Of a stretch of DNA of 64,000 bases, positions 1 to 10,305 are shown in pieces (the first letter of the stretch is position 1; the number at the start of each line of letters is the position of its first letter). The stretch covers positions 3,720,001 through 3,784,000 of the forward strand of contig JAHREC010000049.1 of the NCBI GenBank assembly GCA_020081605.1. Direction: 5' to 3'. Origin of the DNA: Albifimbria verrucaria. Taxonomy: Eukaryota > Ascomycota > Sordariomycetes > Hypocreales > Stachybotryaceae. The notes below the pieces were generated by a model. It made no database searches. It saw nothing but the letters and a program-made list of their open reading frames with translations, and was not told the DNA's origin. Made by a program: the position numbers and the translations under genes.

Positions 1-377
1 GCTTTCACTTGCCGATGCACCAAGCACCCAGGGCTGGGCCGCCGCCGCTGATTCGCCAATCTGGCAGATGCGCGCAGATCCAGGCCTGGACCCATGAGGT
101 CATGGATGGGTAGGCAAGATTTGCGATGTAACAGCAGCTTGGCGCTGCGTCTGCTCCCTCCACTTGGGAAAAATAAGAATAAGGGAGAAGTGCATCGAGG
201 CTAAAGAAAAAGCCCGAGTTTATTTTGTGCTGTTTTGGGTTGCCTGTTTGCTCCTTCCCCTCTTTCCGTCATTTGCCTGTGGCTTTCCTCTTCCAACTCA
301 ATTCCTGCCGTCGCAAAACAAAACAAGACACCATCCATCACCAAGCCCCATCGCGAGCGCATCAATCAACCACCACC

Positions 378-2210
378 ATGGGTGAGGCCGACCGGTACTA
401 CAACCCTGGCCAGCCCCAGAATGGCCAGGGCTACGACTACGGGCAGCAGTATTCGCGACCACCACCGCCTCCGCCTCCGTCTCAGCAGGCTTATGGAAAC
501 TATGGACAGCAGCCCCCTACAACGGTGGCTACCAGCAGGATTACAACGCAGGATATCAGCAAAACCAACAGCCCGACGAGTATCCGCTGCAGCAGCCCCC
601 GCCTGAGTACAGCTATGCGCCCGCGCAGCCCGTCGGCGACGAGAAGTATTCTTTGACCAGGCTTTCAAGGTCGACAAGCCCAAGTACAACGACCTTTGGG
701 CGGGATTGCTGGTGAGTCGACACGTCTACCACCATAACCATAACCGCGACTAACCTCTGCAGTTCATCGCAGCTTTTGGCGGTTACGTCGCCATCTCTGC
801 CCTTGCTCTCTATAGTTATAGCCGGCACAAGTCGACGAATGGTGATGGAATCTACGATGGCAGCAACTCGTTCAGCCTCGACACCAACACCATCCTCCTC
901 TTCGTCTTCTGTCTTGTCGTCTCCATCGTTCTATCGTATGGATACGTCTGGCTAGCTCGTTTATTCCCAGCCAATTTATATGGGTTACAGGTATTTCTGA
1001 GCCCTGAGAACTTTGTCATGATCCGGAGCATTGGCTGATGACTACTAGGTATCTTGAACATCATCTGGGCTTTCGGAACCGCAATCTTCTACCTCTACAA
1101 GAGATACTACCCCGCCGGTATCGTCTTCTTGATATTCGGAGTATTCCTGGCGTTCTGTTTCTATACATGGATCTCGCGAATTCCCTTTTCTGCGCTCATG
1201 CTCAAGACAAGCGTTGACGTCAGCAAAAAGTACGGCCATGTCTACCTCGTCAGCTTCCTCGGTGGACTCGTCGCTACGGCTTTGGCAGCTTGGTTCTCCA
1301 TCACCCTTGTCGCCATCTACGTTCGCTGGGAACCCTCGCCCAATAACCCTTCATGCGCCGACGGCGGGTGCAGCAAGTCCAAGGTCATTGGCTTCATCGT
1401 CTACATCACCTTTGCCATGTACTGGATCTCCGAGTGGCTCAAGAACACCATCCACACCACCATTGCCGGCGTCTACGGTTCATGGTACTTTTGCCCTCAC
1501 AACTTCCCCAAGGACGCCACCCGAGGTGCCCTCAAGCGCTCTCTCACCTACAGCTTTGGATCGATTGCGCTTGGTAGCTTGCTCGTGGCCATTATCCGCT
1601 TCCTTCGCCAGCTTTGCTCTTTTGCCAGGAGCCAGTCTGCTTCCGAGGGAGGCATTGCGGGCATCGCCGGTTATGTCCTCTTCTGCGTACTGGGTTGTCT
1701 CATCTCGATTTTGGAATGGGCCGCCGAGTTCCTCAACCGTTACGCCTTCTGCCACATTGCTCTCTACGGCAAAAGTACTTCAGCGCGGCGTCTGATACGT
1801 GGAAGATGATCAAGAACCGTGGTCTTGATGCGCTCATCAACGTAAGTACGCAAGCTCCTATTGCTTGTACCATGCTGACCTTGACAGGAATGCTTGATCG
1901 GACCTGTTTTGTCTTTTGGCGCCATCTTCATCGCCTACGCCTGCGCCCTCCTTGCCTACCTGTACCTGCTCTTTACCGACCCCAGCTACAACCGCAACGG
2001 CGACTTCACAACCGTCATTATGGCCTTTGCTTTCCTCATAGGTTTCCAGATTGCCAACGTCTTTACCACGCCCCTGTCCAGCGGTATCGACACCATCTTC
2101 GTTGCCATGGGATGGGACCCCAGGTCATGTGGCGAGACCACCCTGAGCTGTACAACGAGATGGTGCGCGTATACCCCAAGGTGCAGGAGACTATCCTCGC
2201 AATTAAATGA
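378..2210 (+). CDS. PNS1: PNS1-family choline-transporter-like membrane protein, frame broken in this assembly
   Basis: This is a polytopic plasma-membrane protein of the choline transporter-like (CTL/PNS1) family; its substrate in fungi is not firmly established. The start MGEADRYYNPGQ is followed by a Pro/Gln/Tyr-rich cytosolic tail of about 110 residues. Hydrophobic segments and CTL landmarks follow (ILNIIWAFGTAIFY, YWISEWLKNTIHTTIAG, the C-terminal MGWDP region). Introns are read at 712-762, 991-1048 and 1842-1887, all GT-AG. Five one-base losses break the frame, at the C run 513-517, T run 652-654, T run 975-977, A run 1771-1774 and C run 2118-2121. Adding one base at each restores a colinear family protein of about 560 residues. 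Family identity is confident. Whether the breaks are sequencing errors is inference. Confidence 0.9.
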
Positions 2211-2408
2211 AGAAAGGTGACGGTAATGGATTTCTCTCTCCTTTCCTTAAAATACCAGGCGATTCGGCCAAACACAGACGAGACTGTAGATAGGGACAAT
2301 TGTATTGTTTAATCATGAATAATATTGTTACATAACCCGGTGTATCCAACTTCTGCCTTGTGTGCCATGTCCCAGGTTTCCTTGGTATATCCTTAACCAC
2401 TAGTAGAG

Positions 2409-2644
2409 TTACTTTATTCTTCCACACGTACTCGCGAAGGTGGGCCACTCCCGCTTGTGGATGGAGGCGGTCATATCAACGGTCTTGGCGATTTGACAAT
2501 GAGACCCTCGTCGACGACTCGCTTAAATTGGACGAGGAGCAAGCCAAGGACAGTGAGGATACCGATAAGGACGAGCATTTGCAGATAGGCAATCAGTCGT
2601 TCGAGGGAGGGAGAGGAAGACCTCTTATAGTCCAAGTCGGGCAT
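2409..2644 (-). CDS. Small single-helix membrane protein, paralogue of the gene at 3283-3573
   Basis: I do not recognise a named family. The protein starts MPDLDYKRSSSPSLERL, then has one hydrophobic helix (about residues 20-42) and an amphipathic tail. It aligns without gaps over its first 45 residues with the neighbour at 3283-3573: both start M-x-D-x-(E/D)-YK, share a (V/E)RL(L/I) helix start, and follow it with a Leu/Val-rich helix. The direct frame stops early after about 58 residues. One added base in the A run near 2500 lets the similarity continue to a stop at 2409-2411, giving about 78 residues. Both genes lie on the minus strand, 640 bp apart. Too short for a confident family call, but the paralogy supports coding. 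Confidence 0.6.
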
Positions 2645-3282
2645 TTTGGCTTAGCGAGGGATACTATGCAGACGTTGTGATGCAATGAAGGGCAAGCCGT
2701 ACGACAGAACGGACAGCGAACCTACGTTTTATCTGTTGTCTCTTGTCCTGCCCAATCTGTTGGTTCTCGCATCATATGCTTTTGTTAGACACGCACTGAT
2801 CACAAAATCCAACGCTGGGTTGGTTGGGCCCCTCGCGTGTATGCCTTTTAGGCATAACAACGTTACAGAATGGTTGTTGGTTGATGTGTGCTGCTAAATA
2901 AGGGTGTCAAAGCACAGGCCCTGGGCAAGGAGAGTACAGGTTACTTCCGTACGCCTCATCTATTCTAGGTGGTAGGTACCTAGTTGCCAGCATCAGCTTT
3001 TCTAGTTGATGGCACCGCAAAATCTGGGACATGTTATGACTTGTCGAATGGAGTTATGGTTGAATTATATTCATGTATCCAAATAAAAAGTCATAGACCA
3101 GCTAAAGGTCATAGAGCTCTAAGCCCTATCCAATAGGGTAGAGCCAACACCAAACTCCCATAAAGTGTATAAACAGGGGTCACGTATACACCCCACGAGT
3201 CAGCCTCGCCTTGATCGCATTTGCCATGTACGCCTTCTGCCCTTGGGTATATCCTGATCCAAACTTGTATAGACGCCTTTGC

Positions 3283-3573
3283 TTAATTGTCCATGCGCAC
3301 ATAGAAGGGCGAGCTGCTCGTGCCTTGGCCACCACCCGACTGAACGTAGATGGGGGCCATTGGAGTGGTGCCGGTAGTGCCTCGCAGGGCAAATTCGACA
3401 GTGTTGCTGATGGTTTGAATAACGAGACCCTTCTCCTTGTCCGTGAGGTTCTTGAGCTCGACGAGGATCATGGCGAGGACGACGAGGATGCCTGCGTGGA
3501 CGAGAGTCTGCAGAAAGGAGAGGAGGCGGTCAACTGTCGAGGGGCCGGACATTTTGTATTCGGAGTCAGACAT
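3283..3573 (-). CDS. Small single-helix membrane protein (96 aa)
   Basis: An open frame of 96 residues starting MSDSEYKMSGPSTVDRLL. The frame is open further upstream, but I chose the Met at 3573 because similarity with the paralogue at 2409-2644 begins there. A hydrophobic segment (about residues 20-43, rich in Leu, Val, Ile) is followed by a charged amphipathic helix (KNLTDKEKGL) and a Gly/Ser/Thr/Pro-rich tail. It lacks a cleavable-type signal peptide and looks like a tail- or single-pass-anchored protein. Function unknown. No frame break is needed here, unlike its partner. Confidence 0.6.
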   Translation of the reverse strand: MSDSEYKMSGPSTVDRLLSFLQTLVHAGILVVLAMILVELKNLTDKEKGLVIQTISNTVEFALRGTTGTTPMAPIYVQSGGGQGTSSSPFYVRMDN

Positions 3574-4429
3574 GAGTAGACTGAAGAGGTGAATGGTATG
3601 AGTAGAGGTTGAGAGACAAGACAACGGATCGTGAGAGCAGACCAAAAAGCACAAACAAGAATAAGCCACCGATTCATGCCTATTTATCAACTCACCAACC
3701 ACAATCCTTTAACATGCCCAACCCAGCATAACGGTCAGCCTCATCCTTCAAATTAACATTTCTCACCAAGCACAGGCCTAATCCAACGGTCCAACGCTGC
3801 GCTGGCCCAATTAGAGGCCGCGCTCGCTGGACAAAAAGACGAAAAAGCACCAGGATGCCATCGTGTTGCTCGGTTTGCGGGCCCCTGTGCGCGCTTGTTC
3901 CAGCCGCAGTGGGTCGTGGTGTGACTCGATTGCCAGGGCCCAAGTGCCGTTCTTCTGATGGCTAGACTAACGCTGGGGAAGGATGGGGAATAAGCCGGGG
4001 AGAAATTAGGCCGATTGGGGTTCAAAGCGATGATTGAGTTTAAAAAGGCGACTATTCGAGTTGTTAGTTGAAGTGCAGGGCCAGTTGGAGCAAACAGGCG
4101 GCTCGCAAAGTGAGGGCATCGCCAACAGGTAATGTGCTGGATGTCCAGCTTGGCCACTGGTTTCGTCAAACGTCTAGACTCTGGTGGGGGATCTAGAGCT
4201 GATCTAGTGCCGACTCGCATTTCAGTTCATGGTGTCCAAGTGTCGTTAAAATGTTAGTTGAAACTTGATAAAGGTACTGGTCAAATGAAATACTGATAAA
4301 TGAAATTTCATTGAATATCCAAGAGAGACTGATCCACAGATCAGTTCGAGACGCTGCCAATAAAGCACAAAACACCAGACTCCTGGCCCAGCCAATACAT
4401 GGTACACATGGCACACACTATCTTGCACT
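3574..4429. other. Intergenic stretch without a supported gene
   Basis: This lies between the small membrane-protein gene and ATG17. The only long frame (minus strand, about 3753-4220) has a Ser/Pro/Arg-biased composition and no domain or homologue pattern. I read it as 5' untranslated region and promoter of the small gene plus 3' region of ATG17. Confidence 0.5.
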
Positions 4430-5903
4430 TCATCCCTCCTCGTTCTCCACAGGGACGACTTGATATCGGCGTGGCGGCCCTTGCATGCCTAGCCATAGAT
4501 CTGTCGGTAGAAACTCGCCGACGTCTTGTCGGAAGGCCTCGCGCGCGGCATGGTCCTGCTCGTGAATTTTGTCTGCATTCTCCCGCGCCTTGGCCCAGAT
4601 GGCCCGCACGCGCTCGTCGGCGGTGCGCCTTCGCGCAGCCTCGAGGACCAGGCTGTCATACGCGCTGGCGTAGCCCTCGTAAAAGTCACGCATGTCCTTC
4701 ATCTCCTGTAGCTTCGCGAGCACGGCGTCTTTTTCGAGGTCCCACCGCACACGAAAGTCTTCCTCCGCGGCAAGGTAGTCGGCCAGGCGGGTGCCTATCT
4801 CGCCGAGGGCTGCATAGGCTTCCATTACGCCGGCAAACGCCTTTTAGTTTGTGCGGTGCGCTCGTCGAGGATAGCGTATTCCTGTTCCATAGCTCCAAGG
4901 CGCTCCTGTATCTCTTGGACCACATCGTCCACCTCTTCTGCGTCTTGCACGACGACCCGTAGCATCTCGTCTCGATCTTGGTCGGTTCTTGGTTCGAGAT
5001 CTGGGATGTTGGACTCTTGTTCCGCAATGACGCCCGAGATGGAAACCCCGTCGCTGCTTTGTGATTGTGTAACCTCGGCAGCCTTACGACGAGCCAGGGC
5101 TGCGGCGCCCTCGGTCGTACGGATTGCCGTCACACACATGTCGAAATGGGTCGTCAGCGAGGCCAGCAAGTGGGCCATGTTCGAAGAGTGATCAATGAGG
5201 CTCATGAGGAGTTCGGAGCTTGATATCGCGTTCGGCTCATCCTGAACCTGGGGTATCGGCGAGTCGACAATAGCTTTCTTGAGGCTGCGGATGTCTGTGT
5301 CGAAGCGAAGCAAATCGCCGTCAAAGGACTGTTGAATGCCCTGGCGAATGTTAGCGGATGCGGAAATGTGCCACGACGTGACTCACCTGTAATTGTTCAA
5401 TGCTCTGCTTCATTGCGTCTCTCATGCCGTGCACGCTGGCCTCGTCCACAAAGTCCAAGAGATTCTTCCTCTCCTCGCCTTTCGGCCGAAGGTCACCCTG
5501 GACCTCGGTTGTTCGCAGCATTTCCATTGTGCCGCCCAGCTCCCCATCGACCTCGTCCATGGCCAGGATGAGCTTTTAAAGTCCCTTTACCCCAGTCGTA
5601 CGTGGTCTGCAAGCTTCTTCTGACCCTCACCAGGATGGCAGCCTGGTCGAGGATGGAGGAGCGCAGGAAACCGGCCTGGGCGGCCATGACGGCGGTGTCT
5701 TCATGGGAGTGCTGGGCAGCGTTGGCGAGCTCATTGGCACGGAGAACAAGGTTCATGGATGAAAGCGAACGCTTAGCAGCGAGGAGATGGTTGACGAGCG
5801 TGTCAACGGAGATGGATGGAGCAGCATGATCACCGGAATGTCTCAGAGAGTTGGACGATGAAGCCGGGCTCCGGCGGGAGGATTCAGCGGGTGAGGCCGC
5901 CAT
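4430..5903 (-). CDS. ATG17: Autophagy-related protein 17 (Atg17), frame broken twice
   Basis: Atg17 is the scaffold of the Atg1-Atg13 complex and organises the phagophore assembly site; with Atg29-Atg31 it forms the dimeric crescent that starts autophagosome formation. The N-terminus has the family signature ([20 protein letters not shown]), followed by FLRSSILDQ, the [17 protein letters not shown] block and a long helical/coiled-coil C-terminal half. One intron lies at 5341-5386 (GTGAGT...CAG). Two one-base losses interrupt the frame, in T run 5574-5577 and T run 4842-4845 (plus-strand view). The joined length of about 475 residues is normal for filamentous ascomycetes. It ends with a polar tail at 4430. 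Family call is confident from motif order. Confidence 0.9.
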
Positions 5904-6130
5904 GGTGAAGACTTCCCGTTATTTCTGTACAGTCTGATATGGCAGAAGCAATAGAAGCTACATTATGACCGATGCAGTCGATGGCAGAAATAAGCTGAAG
6001 CTTGTTGGCGAGGCTCTGACGAAACCGTCCAGCTGATAAGCTTATCGCCTATCGCGTCAGCCAAGCTCAGCGCTTCACATGCGGAAACACCAGGTCATGT
6101 GACATTACTTTAAGTGGCTATGCATATCCT

Positions 6131-6183
6131 CTGTACTCTATATTCTGTACTATTCTGTATTCTGTATTCTGTATCCTATATTC
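6131..6183. repeat. TATTCTGT-type microsatellite
   Basis: An imperfect short tandem array of TATTCTG units, roughly seven copies, in the gap between the ATG17 promoter and the 3' end of the next minus-strand gene. Seen directly. No function is implied. Confidence 0.8.
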
Positions 6184-6343
6184 ATGTCTTCCTTTTCCTT
6201 CCTACCTATTTTCCATTATCCCGTAAACGCATCCTTGCGTCCAATATCATTAATCCTAAAGAACCGAACCCCAATGCCCGAAATTATCGCCCAAAACATT
6301 ACCAATAGTCCATATACCCATGCCTCGTCGCTCTTTTTAGCCA

Positions 6344-9300
6344 TCACGCTTCGCACCCTCTACCAGACTCAATGTTCATGTCATTCAACCCCTGAAGCAC
6401 CCTGACGAGCTGCAGCGTCTGGGACTCGTCCTCTGCGTGTGATTTTTCACCAAACCCCGACGGTTGGAACCCGTGTACTCTTCTGTGCGCCATCTCGTGC
6501 GAGACATTCACCCAGTCGATACAAGTGACACCCAATGTTCGTCGGAAAAACAATGCCAGCACTTCCAGCTCGTCCCAGGTGCAGCCAAGGATCATTTCGT
6601 ACGTGGCCCACAACGGATGCTTGGTGGTCATGCCAATCGGCGCGTCCCATAAGCATTCGTCCGGTTTGGCCCATGTTGCATACGGGGTTGACGCCGAAGG
6701 AGCAAGGATTCCCCAATGTCATCAAAGTGATCCCTAACCTGGTGAGTAATCGCCAACGAGAAAAAAAGCAGGGACACTTACCTCACGATCTCCGCCATGC
6801 CGTCGGGATCGGCGTGCCCGGCGCATCTGGACTCAATCTCACAATAGACTGGAACAAGCGCCTGACACCGCTCGATAGACAAGCCATCCGGATTCGCTTC
6901 CCGTGTGTACCCAATTATGTCAAGCAAGAAACCAATGCCATCCGTAGTCGAAACCCCTAGATCATCCACCAGAAAAGACCATTTGCCTAGATTTTCAGGG
7001 CAAACGTCTTCCCAAGATCGACAAAAGGAAAGAAATCTTCATCAGCCATGTAACGTGCGCATTGCTGCTGCAGGTGTGGCAGAGGAAGATATGTCTCCCA
7101 CAAAGGATACATGGCTCCATCTTGACAGGGCACCAGCATCTCTTTCACCATGTCTTTCAGCACTGCGTTGCCCATCACCAGACTGCCCTGGGTCGGCCAA
7201 ACAGCTGCCAGAGCACCCAGTAGATTCTCGGGCTGCCGTTCTGCAATGTAGAGAAAAGCATTCGAGATGGAGCCACCGTTTCCTGATACAAGCCTGATGC
7301 CGTCTCGCACGCCAAGCGAGTCAGCCAGCCAGCGCGTCCATGAGGGATGGCTGGCGCTTGGTGGAAGCGGTGCGTCTTCTAAAAGCAATGGGTGTATGAA
7401 TGATGTCGAGATCCCCAGGACGCTCCTCTGCCGTCATCAAGCGGGGCGAGCAGCGCTTCGGGGCCAAACGGTGAAGTTCCTGGAAAGTAGACGTCGCTTG
7501 TGCTTGGCTTCACCACACGGTAGTCTCGCGTCAGAACACCTATTTGTAGCAAGTCTTCGTTTCTACGTCGGTATGCGTGCGTGAGGTATAAGAAATGCAG
7601 GTGGCCTTTGCACTCTTTCAGCGTTACGCCGCGCATGGAGTTGTACTCGTCTACAATCCAGGATCGAACTTCCGCGATTGAAGCTTCCTGGACGCCGAGC
7701 AGCTCAAAAGCCTTCTGCGCTCGGGGTTGTTGGCGGCCGCCTCGTGCACAATCCTGGCCTTGGACACGGACGGTATGAGCATGCCGTGGCTGGTTGGCCA
7801 GAACATCGGCCCGCACTCGGCTGACGTCCAACACCCGTCGCGCCGAGGGATTATGGGGATCTGGCTGAGTAACGGAATGTTGCCGGACCATTGTTGCAGA
7901 AAGCTTAGGCTCAGTAAGCTGGCCACGCGCGAATGCCATGCTTGGCTAGTCTTTTCAGACTTCATCATCGAGTTGCGGCTGCACAAGTCCGTCCTTACTA
8001 GTTCCAGAACTTCGTGCATATGCAGTGCTTGAAGGCCGTAAGGACGCAGGGCGGCGAGGTCCACGTCAGAATATTTTTCCGACACGAAAGGATCTAGCAC
8101 TCGGTTATCTAAAAGTTGATTACCGTGCTGATCCAGGTCCCTGCATAGAGGAAGCTTTGCATCTTCAATTAATCGCAAGTCATCGCGATGAAGTGAGCGG
8201 ACGACAGGCGTGCCGCACACGTCTCTGAATATCCTCTCCGCTAGCCTGAGCCAAAACCTATCGACAATGTCCTCGGGCTGTGGGAGGTACCTTGGCCAGG
8301 TATACTTGAGCTTAGGGTGGTGATCCAAGTCACGTATGGCGCTGACGAAAGCCGAGCTGATACCGTCTAGCAGATCTATGTTGTAGGCGCTGGACTTTAT
8401 TGATTGACCAGGGCCGTCTGTTTCAAAGTCAGATTGTATGACAAACTGCTCATTGTTAGTACGTAATTGCGAATTTGGACTCCGACATACCTTGAACCCT
8501 TGGCAACCTAAGGAAAATGGAGCAAACACTTCCTCATTTTGTAATTGAGGACATCCGTCTGTTGTGAGAGGAAAGCCTAGGCTGATGGCAACGCTTCGAA
8601 TTGGTGTCGGTGTTGAGTTTGATGTTTGGAGACGACCAACAAGCGTTCTAGTTCGCTTCACGTGATACCACCTGGTCTGCTGGGTTGAGACGGCTCCTTC
8701 CTCGACTCCCGCTGAACTTTTAGGATGCTGTTTCCGCACTCTGTGACCCGCAAGGCATCAAAGGCGACTTGAACTCCTGCATCGTCATGGAACGATACTA
8801 TTAGGCTCTTGAGCTGTTGCAACGCCAGAGGGCAGATTTGCTGGACTTCCTGAAGCTGCTGCAACAAATCGCTTCGCAGGTTTACCTGAGCCTCTGTGCT
8901 CCCCTCGAGTTGGCGTAGGTTTATAGTCATCCTAGAAAAACCGAGTGGTAACCTTGAAACTTCAAGCTCTGACCATACTTTCTTGAAACCACCACTATGC
9001 GGCTCGAGGTGGACAGTTGTGTCATGCGTTTGAATTGACATGCTGCTGGCCACCTCGAACACGCTCTCAAGGTATCGTGACATGTACATGGACTCGGACG
9101 CATCGATGGGCGTCTCATATATCCCATGAAAGACCGTCTCGTCGTTGCACTCGACGACAACCCGGGCCGGGTGCACAAAAAATGAAACAAGCGGTGCGCT
9201 TGCCGACGCAGCGGCGTGGGAAAAGAGAGCCTTGTCCGCCCTTCGAACCGTCTCCAGTATTAATCGAAAGCTCGGCTCTGCTTGAGGCTCTGGCGATGGC

Positions 9301-9362
9301 GGTGCCAATGTGCGCGGCTGGATCGGGTACGGCAGCGTATGCCGCCGCCTGTTCTCGTACAT
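6344..9362 (-). CDS. Sacsin/NOV-like protein with degenerate HSP90-type (GHKL) ATPase domain
   Basis: This resembles the large fungal proteins with an N-terminal sacsin-type GHKL module, whose role is unknown but presumed chaperone-like. After the start MYENRRRHTLPYP comes a region aligning with the GHKL fold: LILETVRRADKALF sits where LIQNADDN is usual, and YLESVFEVASSMSIQ matches the GFKSVFKVAD block. Further diagnostic stretches are FVIQSDFETD, KYTWPRYLPQPEDIVDRFW and WDELEVLALFFRRTLGV. Two introns are visible: about 8447-8495, and about 6735-6781 (GTAAGT...CAG). At least four one-base breaks occur, near 8690, 7730, 7385 and 6680, with another near 7005 (TTTGCC). The ATP-binding Asn and the glycine motifs appear lost, and the protein (about 950 residues) is shorter than usual at both ends. 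It may be a decayed or truncated family member. Confidence 0.75.
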
Positions 9363-10305
9363 GAGCTCTGCCCCGATCGGTTACCGGACCGACCGTAAGA
9401 AGGCAAACTGTTCTGGCGGAGCTTGCCTGAGTTGTGATAATGGCATCTAGACATTATGGGCTATTGTTGCATACAAACTTCAGAACACAAAAAGGAAAAA
9501 AAGGAAAAGTAGCAAACACAACCCTCGCGCTAAAAGTTCCAAACGTCCATGACCCTCGATATGAACGTAAATAAACCCTCGCCTACGACCCTATCAGGAT
9601 CACGCAGACGTGCTTTACTATCGGCCAGCCCATTCATGAGACGCACAAATGCGGCCTAGATACCCATTCCTGCCGCATCCAGGAATACGCAACAGGGATC
9701 TCCCAAACAGAAAATACCCAAAAACGGTGCACGACGAGGCCTCAACAGGCAAGACACCGGCCTGCAAGTCAACTACTCTGAAACGCAGCCATTCATCCCT
9801 CCGCCGTCAATCCTGGCACCGGCTAGCAAGCTAGGATCTTCTACCCGAAAGGGATTTGACCAGGGCCTTTGTCTCATCCGTGCGTTGGCCCCCAAGGCGT
9901 GAGCGAATGGTGGCCCAGATTAGAAAAAATCATGGCTCCTTTGGTCCAGCGGCTCTGACTACATGCTTAGGAATCTTGAAGCTGGTTTGGCCAAGCGTTA
10001 AGCCGGGCGGAACCCCCATCGTATCTGGGATCCTGACAACCTATTAATAGCCCCTCGCTCCAAGATCACGCTTACGTTAAGCTTATCCCTTGCAAACAGC
10101 TGCAGCGAGTATGAGTAGAATCATATAATTCAATCTAGGACGACATTCTAGTTCTAGTCTAGGAGTGAGTGGTGCAAATCGTGTTCCTTGCGTCATTACA
10201 ATGTTCCGGGATAGCCAGCTTCTCCAAAACTCCAAAATACACAATTTGCTCAAATCTGATAAACAAAAATATGGAAGCGCTCATTGTAAATCCATCATCT
10301 TAAAA
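9363..10305. other. Intergenic stretch without a supported gene
   Basis: Nine hundred bases between the start of the sacsin-like gene and the stop of the calpain gene. Frames here are short, Arg/Pro-biased and without recognisable motifs. It contains the promoter of the sacsin-like gene and the calpain 3' region. No tRNA or repeat was seen. Confidence 0.5.

Noticed and set aside
3753..4220. 155-codon minus-strand frame upstream of the small membrane gene
   Set aside because: Ser/Pro/Arg composition, no domain, and it overlaps a region read as promoter.
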